In this document: positions 54,637 to 64,000 of the stretch, piece after piece | How the letters are laid out: each line of letters opens with the position of its first letter | How positions within the stretch are numbered: the stretch's first letter is position 1 | Source: Schistosoma haematobium | Lineage: Eukaryota; Platyhelminthes; Trematoda; Strigeidida; Schistosomatidae | Direction of reading: 5' to 3' | NCBI RefSeq assembly: GCF_000699445.3 | Contig: NC_067202.1 | Coordinates: 15,591,924-15,655,923 of the forward strand | Length of the DNA stretch: 64,000 bases | Position numbers and translations under genes: made by a program | Notes under the pieces: model-generated | Databases searched by the model: none | What the model was told of the DNA's origin: nothing | Seen by the model: only the letters and a program-made list of their open reading frames with translations

Positions 54637-57117
54637 CTGAAATGAACAGAAATAAACGATAAGGGATAATTATTAAATATTATGGAGTGTAATACACTTC
54701 GTTGGTTGTATATTATTTATTTATTTGAATACATAAATATTGGTATAAAGGGGTATCGAATGATCTATATGCGTCACACAAGTCAATTGATTTGTCTAAG
54801 GGCTGGGTTACTGACCGGGTGCCTAAACAGAAACAGGTGGTTTTCTTAGGGAACACTCTCGGTGATTTTGACCTAAAGGTCAAACCCACAAGGCAATAGA
54901 GCAACGTAAGCAGATGCAGTCCCACGGTAGCCAGTGATCAACAATTGGTTCATACACCAATTGTTCCTCCGTGGTCCTGGAGACCATGTGCCTTACTGGA
55001 TTGAAATCAGGGTTTTTGAACTCCCCCAGGTGTCCACCAACCCGGTTAAAGCACCAAACATTTGCTTTTCGTTGTCTCAATTATGTTAACAACACCCGTG
55101 GTGCGAGAAGGCAGTGAGTAGGACTTCCCTGACAGCTGCTGTATACGCGTTTCGAGAGACAGAGTGGACTCTCCCCTCCTTGACCGTACCGGGGCATTTA
55201 GGGGTTGAAATAGAACTAACTAACTAGAAGTTAAACCATGATAGAATTTTCGTAAGGTCACTGAATTTTAAACTGAACTGTGTTGGAAATAAATCTAGAC
55301 TGACTGTATGTGCGATTATCGTTATCAATAGGTTAAAGATGTTGGGTGACATGCCTCAATCAGTAAGTCATATGCAGTGTAGAAATTGGCACATATGTGT
55401 ATCAATTCAAGTTATCACGGTATATCAGCAGACATAAAAAAACATAGAGTATAACACAAATATGTGTTGGCGAAAGTTGCGAAACTCGTTAGTTTGAAAT
55501 GAAATTAACAAGATGTATGGTAAATAAGATCGGAGTAATGTTAGTAGCAGTGATAATGGGAATGGCTAAGCATGAAGAATAGGTTTTGAAAGGACAAAAT
55601 AGAATACTAGGAATTCAAGAACGAGAGATTGAATATATATGTGCTATTGTGAATGATTCTAAGAAATGAAAACCAAAGTTTTTAAACACATGAATTTCAA
55701 GCAGATAGTTTATATCTACCAAACCAAAACGTGGCGTCAGTCCTTGAAGTCACTAACTGCGACTTCTAGTGTGAGCAATGTTGGGAGATGCAGACTACTT
55801 GGTTGGGGTCCGCGTGACTATTGTAACCAATGGTTGGAAATTCTGGGTGACGTGGCTTAGAATCGATTACAATGGCATAGGTGTATACACTCTTTGTCTT
55901 TCCATAAACTATGAGATTAAAATTATTTTACATCTTTCTTTCTACGAACTGATTTTTTCCCTGTATTATATTCTAGTAAACAATCATTCTTTTATATATT
56001 ATTACCACTGAAGTAAATGCTTTTATGAATTTGATGTCCATCTTGTTGTGCTAATGCGGTATGGTAACTTGGACCGATGCATATATATGCCTGGTCCTAC
56101 GTTGTAGCTGACTGACTGACATCCGTTTAGATAAAGAGCACCAATCATGACAAATGAAGTGAAAGCGAAGGTGATTCTGATCTGTTACCTGAGGTAATAC
56201 CTGATCAGAAATTCAAACAAGAAGTATATCTTCACCTGAATTTTAGATCCGATAACTTAGCAAAGAAAAATAGTGATTCCGAATGATACATTGATTCTTT
56301 CATTAAATAAGATAGTATAGTCACCGATTAGAGCATAACGACCGTCGCTGAGGAAACGGAATTAAAATTTGAAGAGTTTAATAGACCCTCCTGATGAAAA
56401 CTAGTCGACTAGTATGAAATGGGATCTAGTATATCTTACCACCATTTCTATGAATTCGTTATTCATCTTGATGTGCTAATGAGGTATGCCTGGTCCTACA
56501 TTGTAGCTGACAGACTGGAACGAATGTCATATTTTGATTTGGTCACTTCTACTCTACATAACCAATTTTGCAATATCAGTTATCTTTGTAAGTTGAGGTA
56601 GCCTCAGAATCAATTACAATAACATAGATACTTTCACTCTTTATTTTAATTCTGATATTCTATGATCTTACACTGACTAGTATCACTATTACAAATAGTA
56701 CTTCCTACTACGTTGTTATCTAGCTGTCATGATATCTAGTATGAGAATTTCAACCGATGAACATATCTGATATGGTTCTATGTTATTTACAACTGACTTA
56801 CTAACTGAAATAAGTAATATACGATTCATCAATATGAATAGAACTCATTCAATATCTATAACAATTTAGTCAATTATTTTGATGAAGTTTTATTCTTTCA
56901 GCTGAATAGTCTGATCATGGAGCATTCATCATTCTTTTGAATGATATCAACAGTACAAACTTCAAGTAGAATAAACAATTGATTTTTTTTCTCCATCTAC
57001 AGAATCTTTTTTTTCTGGTTGGCGTTTTTTTATCGAGTTAGTTTTTTAAGGGATGAGGTTGCTAACCCCATACCCAAACTTCCTCCTTTATTCAGGTTTG
57101 GAACCGGCGATAGCCCC

Positions 57118-57193
<76 letters not shown>

Positions 57194-60100
57194 AAAACAA
57201 ACTTACTGTAATCAATGTTTTTCGTTTATCAATTTCTTCATTTATTGTTATCCTTTTTGTTTGCATATCCGTATCATTATCTTCATCATCATCATTATCA
57301 TCATTAACTAGAATAATCTCTGTAATATTTGATTTTAGTACAACAGTATCATGATTTTCTAAGTTAGTTACTTTTGAATAGTTTATTGATTTGACTGGTG
57401 TTAAACAATTTGTATTCGTTGATGAATTCATAATCATCATTGCTTTTTGTTGTGAGGATGGTGGTGGTGATAATTGTTTTAGTTGTTGTTGTTGTGGTAA
57501 CAATGATAAATCTTTATCATGACCATGTGCAGTAGCTACACGCATAACTAAACTACGTAAATGTTCCATTAATGGTGAAGGATCTAATGTAATTGTTTTT
57601 GTTATATTATATGTTTTATATATACCAACTAATCTATCCGATAATTCAAACATATTATTTCTTAATGAAATCACAATGAATTGAGCATTTTTTGTACGTT
57701 CTTTAAGATAATTACCAACAATTGAAACATTTTTAAAATCTAATGCTGCATCAATTTCATCCATTACATATAATGGTGTTGGTTTATAATGATGTAATGC
57801 AAATACTAATGCTAAACTAGATAAAGTTTTTTCACCACCAGATAAATTAGCAATATTTTTCCAGGATTTCTTTGGTGGACGTACACTAAATACAATACCT
57901 TCAGAGAATGGATCAAGTGAATCGATTAATTCTAATTCTGCATCTCCACCTATATTGTTTTTGTTATCAATGAAAAGAAATTACATAATTAAGAATCTTA
58001 TAAACAAAACCAAAACAAATATGGTGATAAACAACTATTATAATGTGATTACCGTTGGTATGAGTGCGCTGTATTGAGACGTAAGTCGGTGATGAGTAAA
58101 GGTAGTTTACAGATAACTCTGTTTGCCATTTCCCTGTAATCTCGAGGAAACTGATGCTTCCTGGAGGATTCGATTTCATGGTACCGAGATTCACAGCCAG
58201 GAATGATACCAATGAGCTGTTTGACCCTCGGCTGAACTCATATAAGACTGAGATGTATTTACAGTTGGTCAATTACTGAGTATTATCTCCCAGGGAGCAT
58301 CATTTCCCTCAAGATTACATAATTAATCAGTGTTTCAATTAGTTGAATACTTAATTAAGAATCTCATAAACAAAACACAACAAACTTGGTGATAAACAAC
58401 TAATATATTGTGGTTACTGTTGATGTTTGAATAGATATGAATAATAGCTCAGTGCTGGATGGTAACTACGCGATTTCCGATATACAGATAGCACCTCCCG
58501 GTAATGATCATGTGTGAGCGAGCAGTCACAAAATCTCACTAAAAAATCAATTTATCTCTCAGGATATAATAAAATCTAGTTTGGTGACGAGGTCCAACTT
58601 AGAAAAACTATGCAGTATGAACTGTACAAAATACTGATAAAGTATCGTCATAAGATGTGTGCCTAGGAATATGAACCAGATGATATTTAAAAAACTGTTC
58701 TGTCCAGTGTAATTTGATCAAGAATCAAAGATGAAATGATACTCGGTAGAAATAAGGCAATATAACCACCTGGCTTAGTGACATTATTCGGTCGCCAAAA
58801 TCAGAGCAGGTGGAGTGGGGCTTTGTGGATGAATATTGAATGCGCCAACTTCTCAGCAGTGTATCACTCCGTGATCTCACCAGAGATTAGGATCCGGGAT
58901 CATCAGATCTCATGATCATTTAGACCACTGATTCAGTTTACGTGGTTATAATTTTAATGTTTACCTTACACTATGATAGACATATTAGTTCCTCAGTTTA
59001 TATGCTAGCGTCAAACAGAACAGAACAATCAGTTGGAAATTGTAACTATCTTTGAATTAATGAGATCTCTGCTTGTTTCATTCAAAAATGTCTGTCACCT
59101 TATGTATTCAGGGACAGTTTTGTAACGACAAACATAGAATATGGTCATACAATATCGTGGATAAATTGAATCTAGACTTGCACACCACAAGATTTTGGCT
59201 CAGTGGTCTTGAATTTAAGGATCCAACTGCAAGACGGTTGGTCATGGGATCAATTCTCGGTTGCGGAGCCATCGGTTCGCACTATTGAGTAGTTCAATAC
59301 CAGGAAAAATCGGCCTTCCAGGTTTTTAATGGTTTTCTAACTTGGATTGGTTTGTGACTTTATTGGAAAATATGTGATACTGAATGAAACACCACTAATG
59401 CAATTCATCAACAACAAAAGAACACGAACCTTGTGTTATCATTTGATACATTTCTTTTAATTTATTTGTAATAGCATGAAAACCATCGAGAAATTCACTT
59501 AATCTTTTTGATTTAGCATCTTCCATATGTTTACGTTGTTCACCTAATATATTAGTGATATGATTTAATTCACTGACACGTGTTAAATAATTTTCTGCTT
59601 TACGACGATATTCTTCTATAGAGGCCATATTAGGTGCCATTGCAGTTATACGCTCTTCCAAGTGTTTCATTTCATTTAGATCAGCATGAAGATCTACAAA
59701 TTTAGAAACAAAAGAAAAAGAGATCAATGATAATATGAATGAGGATTCCTTTTTTTTAAATAATAGTAATAATAAAGCTGCACAGCTGTTCCATACAATT
59801 AATTCCATGATCGTGTGCCGAACGATTTGCGATACTATGGATCACTGTTGTACAGTCAACTGAATGGAACTCATCACTATACATAAACTTCTTTGATAAC
59901 GAAAAAATAGAAAACGTTTTTGACACTACGAAGTACCAGAGAAGATTGTCACCACTATTCCGAACTCCTAAGAGGAACTAAACTGCAAAGTCTTGCACAA
60001 AGGGCAGTTCACAGATGGGTTTCAAGTGAAGACTGTTGTCGAACAAGGTTACCATTCTTTTTTCTCTGTCAGCTAACCGTTAACTGGATTACGAAAGCCC

Positions 60101-62522
60101 TTACATCTAGGAAAATGTCTTAGATGCAACGGGATGATTTGGACTCCACAAATGGCTTAACTGTACTAACTTATTCACAGAGACGAATTCAGATGAAGAC
60201 AGTCAGCGTAGAAGTAAGCCTAGACTTACACAAGGGAAAACAGAACAGAGATCAGCAATCAGATCACAGACGATAGATGGCGAAGATCACGAAGAGGTGA
60301 AAGCCTTTACGTACCTGGACAACGTTGTTGATAAATAGGTACAGTCCGATGCAAAACCAACATTCCTACAGTTGAAGAATATCTGGAATACGAAACAAAC
60401 CACCACAGTCAACGTCGAAAAAGTATAGGTATTTATAAACAGTTGTCTACACAAAATACTCCAGAAACATTGATCAGAGACCGTCAGGAATAATTTACCT
60501 CTGCGAGAAAACAAACCAGCTTTCAACTAAAAGGGAGCTCATGAAAAGACGTTTCAGGTGGATTGTTTACAGAAATCATTAAACTGCATCACAGGGCCAG
60601 ACCTTACTTGGAATGCTTAAGGGAAAAGGAATAGGTAGATTAAAGAACATATGGCACTGGAAATTGAAGGTAGACATCAAGACTCGGAGTCCCACTTGAC
60701 AACAACTGGAAACTAGAACCCAAGATAAAGAAGCATAAAGATCTCTCATCGATAGCCTATGCCTCATGAGTAAGTTTCTCCGACAAAGAGTATAATGTTA
60801 ATGATATATTTCGTACTGATCAGTTAGTCAGTCATACGCAATGTAGAACCTGGGACAAGTACAACGGTACATGTTTCCGCATCAAACTATCGGAACAGTG
60901 AGACAAAACTATGAAAATGAAAGCCAGAGTAGTGAAACTAGTAGTAGTATTAATATTGGTAGCAAAGATTGGGTATAAACAATGTATCAAGAAGAAAGTA
61001 TGAATTTGCTGAATGAAAGGTATAAAATAATTTCAAAACTAAGGATCTAAAGTATCATAAATAGTGAACGAGTTCGAACTATTGTATTGATACAATAAAT
61101 TGTTTATTCCGAATAGACAGATAATATAGAGTCTTAAAGTCAACAAAATATGGCAACACTTAAGAAATCAAGGGGTATCTAGTTTAACATGAGAACGATT
61201 GATTTTCTCTGAGTTGATAGTCAACTGAATATGTTCGGTTTGTGTAGCCTATGATGCGTCATACCACCGCCACATGCTTCATTTCAGAACCATTTTAATG
61301 ATGTCATTCAATGAAGAGGAGACAACAATTTAAAATTTGAATAGCATGAACTACATGGAGAAACTTGAGAAACAAGGTGTCACAAAATGAGTTTATTCTC
61401 AATAAAAAATCGAAGTGTGTTTTACATTATGTTCCAATTTATGAAATGCATCTTATTAAGTGTAATTGATTAGTCACTAACTGAGTAGTGTGACTAATTT
61501 CACGCTTGTCCGATTGCTTTGCTGATGACCGAATTCTATAGATGAACTCGAACTGTGATCACTAGTCTAATTTACTAGACAAAGCATGTATTATGTTGAG
61601 ATGTTAGCTGGAAGGTAACCCTTTGTATTAACCTAGACTTCGTGGTAGTTGGCAGTCATGAAATGACGCTAATTACCACTTAGTTACGAGTCAATTGTAT
61701 ATTTATCAGTCATACAGGCAATCAATTGCGCCTCGAATGACTAGGTGGTAACGTATGAGACTGTGAAAATAAGCGATATGGGATCAAATCCCATAAAGAG
61801 TATCATTCGCCTCAAGACCCTGGATACACCTCGCTGACAAGTGCAAAATGTCACGAAACCGAAATCAACTATCTCCAACCACATTAGATCCTAAAATGTA
61901 CTAGAAATATGGAGAGCTGTTGCACGTAGTGAAAACAAACTCACTGAAGAAAGGGAATCTACCAAGACTATAAATTAACTGTGAATATACAACGTGGTGA
62001 ATTAATCAATTTTAATGACAGTGAAGAGTAGTACTAGACCATTAACTCGAATTAAATCAATCATTATTTACTTTGCAATTCCTCATCTGTGAATTTCGGA
62101 AGATTCTTAGTTTCACGATCAGCTTTTCTATTGATTCGTTGTTGTTCATTTAGTTGTAAAGTTGGTGATTTTTCATTATTCAAATGAACTACTGAATCTC
62201 TAACAATCGATTGAGAAACATCTTGAGAAACTGATGATACTGTTACATTTTCCTCTCCTATTACAACATCTAATCCCTCTTTTCCTTCTTCTTCTTCATC
62301 ATCATCATCATCATCATCATCATCGTCAATACGATGTAATCGAAGACCTCTAAGTTCACGTTCCCAATGACGAGCATTGGTTGTAGCTTGAGCCAATTCA
62401 CTTTCGAATTGACCAATTAAACGACGAGATGAATTTTCAGCCTTTTGTACCGTTGCCAAAGTATTTTCTGCTTCAGTTAATTCAGTTTGGCATTTTTCTT
62501 TAAGTTTTTGTAATTCTTCAAC
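54592..62522 (-). CDS. SMC4: SMC4, condensin core ATPase, C-terminal part (5' end outside window)
   Basis: Minus-strand exons 62522-62072, 59693-59430, 57949-57207 and 54636-54592 join in frame. SMC4 pairs with SMC2 in condensin and drives ATP-dependent chromosome compaction in the nucleus. In order: a coiled-coil segment (VEELQKLKEKCQTELTEAEN...) with a long Asp/Glu run; a conserved segment before the head (ITAMAPNMASIEEYRRKAEN, FLDGFHAITNKLKEMYQM); the C-terminal ATPase half with GGDAELELIDSLDPFSEGI, signature motif NLSGGEKTLSSLALVF, Walker B PLYVMDEIDAALDF, D-loop, H-loop region FIVISLRNNMFELSDRLVGI; and YKTYNITKTI, where vertebrate SMC4 nearly ends. About 100 further residues, rich in Gln, Ser and Asp, follow. 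The N-terminal half lies beyond 64000. Confidence 0.93.
54716..55212 (-). repeat. Element A retroposon, near full-length
   Basis: The minus strand runs from ctaaatgccccggtac to the tail ataccaatatttatgtattc and AAATAAATAA. It lies inside the last SMC4 intron, about 80 bp upstream of the terminal micro-exon. Confidence 0.85.
55365..56123. repeat. Two RTE (TGAC-tail) 3' ends joined head to head
   Basis: 55365-55665 is a minus-strand 3' end (cagtaagtcatatgcagtg start, gtgaatgattctaag end). 55720-56123 is a plus-strand 3' end (gcagactacttggttggggt, cctacgttgtagctgactga). Both are 5'-truncated and their truncated ends face each other, making an imperfect inverted repeat with ~300-bp arms in the last SMC4 intron. 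Confidence 0.7.
57121..57186. repeat. (TA)n microsatellite
   Basis: About 33 perfect TA units, just downstream of an SMC4 donor site; the open frame reading YIYIYI across it is intronic. Confidence 0.97.
57207..57949 (-). CDS. SMC4: SMC4 exon (C-terminal ATPase head)
   Basis: Acceptor aatatag, donor gtaagt. It holds the signature, Walker B, D-loop and H-loop motifs, then a lineage-specific tail (poly-Gln, HDKDLSLLPQQQQLKQLSPP, acidic DDNDDDEDNDTD, KRKTLIT). The TA microsatellite at 57121-57186 lies just past the donor in the intron. Confidence 0.95.
58060..58295 (-). repeat. Hammerhead/tRNA-type SINE, second subfamily, degraded
   Basis: Shares gtaatctcgaggaaactgat, gattcacagccaggaatgat and gaactcatataagactgaga with the copy at 44.5-44.9 kb (minus orientation). 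The ribozyme part is not recognisable. In an SMC4 intron. Confidence 0.6.
59150..59360 (+). repeat. Hammerhead/tRNA-type SINE, degraded
   Basis: The plus strand has ggctcagtggtcttgaattt, then ggtcatgggatcaattctcg, cgcactattgagtag and ccaggtttttaatggttttc, in the same order as the 45.8-kb family member. The core is lost. Confidence 0.6.
59430..59693 (-). CDS. SMC4: SMC4 exon (pre-head coiled coil)
   Basis: Acceptor tttgtag, donor gttcgt. It encodes LHADLNEMKHLEERITAMAP and onward to EFLDGFHAITNKLKEMYQMI, directly matching the sequence before the SMC4 C-terminal head. Split codons join Asn on the left and Gly on the right. Confidence 0.93.
60180..60780 (+). mobile_element. SR2-like RTE, C-terminal part, degenerate
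   Basis: Plus-strand frames read EEVKAFTYLDNVVDK, LKNIWNTKQTTTVNVEKV and FINSCLHKIL, then PDLTWNA. These are the SR2-type C-terminal landmarks (F-T-Y-L-G-S, L-K-N-I-W-N, L-T-W-N-P). Many stops. In an SMC4 intron. Confidence 0.8.
60820..61100 (-). mobile_element. RTE family (TGAC-tail) 3' end, degraded
   Basis: Begins gtcagtcatacgcaatgtag and follows the same order as the 47.6- and 55.4-kb copies to about 61080. In an SMC4 intron. Confidence 0.6.
61580..61900. repeat. Hammerhead SINE, second subfamily, with inverted ribozyme ends
   Basis: 61590-61665 reads as a minus-strand ribozyme end (gaccttcgtgg-type, GAAG for GAAA). 61738-61795 is the tRNA-like part (gactaggtggtaacg, gggatcaaatccc). 61805-61880 is a plus-strand ribozyme end (gctgacaagtgc, gtcacgaaacc). 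The two ends are imperfect inverted repeats. In an SMC4 intron. Confidence 0.6.
62072..62522 (-). CDS. SMC4: SMC4 exon (coiled coil and acidic run)
   Basis: Acceptor ttattag, begins VEELQKLKEKCQTELTEAEN, and ends after FTDEELQ plus one base at the donor gtaaat. A GAT/GAA microsatellite (about 62283-62329) codes for some eleven Asp and four Glu, probably in a loop between helices. Confidence 0.85.
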
Positions 62523-62763
62523 CTAATAATAATAACACAATAAATAAGGTGCTACAGCAACTTGAACATAGATGTCCAGTACTAGGTTGCTTATAAATAG
62601 ATTGACCGACTCTATTGTCCTAATCACTTTGAAAAATCCATTGAAACGATTAGTGAATATATTCACTTAACTTTTGCAGGTAATCGGCAAAACTTCCGTC
62701 AATTATACCTGATATCTCTCTTAAATGGGGATGAGTAAATAAACTAGGTTTTTAAACAGGTTA

Positions 62764-63304
62764 GCCTCAAATGCCTTGTTGCGATCGAAGGTGGGGAGAG
62801 TCAGCTCACTCATTCCAAATGCTCTCATATGGCCACGCGTATACAACCGCTGCCAACAAAGTCCTACTCATTCCGTTATCGCACTAGGGGTGTTGTTTAC
62901 GAAATTGAGAGGAAGAAAAGCGAATACCCAACGCTTTAACCGAGTTGGTGAATATAGAGGATCCACTTAAGGGAGTGAGAAAACCCTGATTCCAAATCAA
63001 TGATGAATATGGGCTCCAGGATCCTTATTGAACAATTGGTGTATGAACCAGTTGTTGGTCACCGGCTACCATGGGACTGCATCTCCTTACGATGCTCCAC
63101 TGCCTTGTGGATCAGACCTTCAGGTTGAAGACTCGGGCTGTGGCCTCCTAAGAAAACCACCTGTTTTGGTTCGGGCACCCGGTCAGTATCACAGCCCTCA
63201 TACTAATTAATGATAACTGCTACTGGACTTATTGTTATTGTCTGTCGCATATGTATTTGTTGCCTCCTCGCACCAATGTTTATGTGTTCAAGTAAATAAA
63301 CAAA
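62764..63304 (+). repeat. Element A retroposon with perfect 13-bp target duplication
   Basis: TTTAAACAGGTTA at 62751-62763 recurs at 63305-63317. The 541-bp insert starts gcctcaaatgccttgttg and ends ccaatgtttatgtgttcaag followed by TAAATAAACAAA. It defines both ends of the family. In an SMC4 intron or upstream region. Confidence 0.9.
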
Positions 63305-63469
63305 TTTAAACAGGTTAAGTAAGTGCGATTGAGTGATTACTAAATAGTGACAAATACTATGTTTGTCTAGTCTTTTAGATGGATAGTAATCTATCAATCA
63401 CTAAAAGACTAATCAAACATGACATTCATCACTACTCAGTAATCAATCAGTTCTATTTTATTTTGTCAA

Positions 63470-63610
63470 AATCTTAGTTTGTTTACTGATGCCAATTCGA
63501 ATCCTACAAAGAGTATCAGTCCCCTCTAAATTACAAGTACAACTTGCTAGCGAGCCTCAATTAGCACGAAACCTAGGTCGATCAGGATCTCTTGTTGACC
63601 GCAGAGTAAG
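63470..63610 (+). repeat. Hammerhead SINE, second subfamily, fragment
   Basis: Plus strand: ccaattcgaatcctacaaag, then cttgctagcgagcctc, attagcacgaaacctaggtc and gatcagg. GAAA and the ACC/GGT stem III are kept; the core is CTAGCGA. Confidence 0.6.
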
Positions 63611-63719
63611 TCACTAAAATCACATTTAAATAAAAGAGAAATTAACTTTCTTGTTTTAATGAAACAGTTGTGTGCTTAATTTTTAGCTGGACCTAGGATA
63701 ATCAAGTTACACATTGTAT

Positions 63720-64000
63720 TGAATTCACCAAATTTTGATATATGGAATTAGGTAGATTATGTATACAACACGATAGGCATACGGACGGTGTACACAACAT
63801 AAACCAAACACACTAGTATTGTAGTGAAGGAGAACACGGGTGAGGACAACCAAATTGTATTTAGGACAAATTACAGAATTACTTGGTAAAATAGAAAAAC
63901 CATATAGTAAATCGTTAATTTGCAAAATATTATTCTATCATATCAAACCGGACTGTTGCTTTTGCAAACATCAATCCATTGTCTCGCATTTCATTGTTCA
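63720..64000. repeat. Repeat D copy at the right edge
   Basis: Shares ggagaacacgggtgaggaca-type, ttaggacaaattacagaatt and cttttgcaaacatcaatcca with 53040-53225. Cut by the window edge. Confidence 0.6.

Noticed and set aside
57030..57206. Extension of the SMC4 frame past 57207 (YIYIYI... LGLSPVPNLN)
   Set aside because: A consensus donor gtaagt and a TA microsatellite show that this is intron; the following segment looks like unrelated repeat sequence.

Overview
The window is AT-rich, intron-rich nuclear DNA of a metazoan. It is almost certainly a blood fluke (Schistosoma or a close relative). The evidence is three eukaryotic housekeeping genes with short exons and kilobase introns, set among repeats typical of schistosomes: Sm-alpha-type SINEs carrying hammerhead ribozymes, SR2-like RTE retrotransposons, CR1/jockey-like LINE remains, a Penelope-like element (PLE) and solo LTRs. 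The species cannot be fixed from the sequence alone. Layout: 1-14500 has no cellular gene I can support. It holds an SR2-like reverse transcriptase at the left edge, CR1/jockey-like remnants at 6.0-8.8 and 11.9-12.4 kb, and the first copies of a ~0.5 kb retroposon called 'element A' here. 14521-32196 (+) is a complete NSUN5 gene (28S rRNA m5C methyltransferase, 7 exons, 568 aa). Its last intron holds a ~3.95 kb RTE-type LINE inserted into an older CR1-like LINE. 35667-47406 (+) is a TRMT10A-like tRNA m1G9 methyltransferase (5 exons, 321 aa). Its fourth intron contains a ~3.15 kb near-perfect palindrome, an intact hammerhead motif and further foldbacks. 62522-54592 (-) is the 3' part of SMC4, the condensin ATPase. 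It runs off the right edge and converges on TRMT10. How the genes relate: NSUN5 and TRMT10 are tandem, same-strand RNA-modification enzymes, 3.5 kb apart between stop and start codons. SMC4 is unrelated chromosome machinery on the other strand. Exon joins were built by hand from GT/AG borders, reading phase and family motifs; all joins keep frame. Main findings of the hunt: (i) an architecture seen repeatedly in hammerhead/tRNA-type retroposons, in which an inverted partial copy of the ribozyme arm lies upstream and gives foldbacks; one such insertion has a perfect 14-bp target-site duplication. (ii) Element A shares its 3' tail, and apparently its 5' region, with the autonomous RTE-type LINE. 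(iii) A giant palindrome starts 23 bp after a TRMT10 exon. (iv) Two more insertions have clean target duplications (13 and 16 bp), and a solo LTR is nested in an older repeat.
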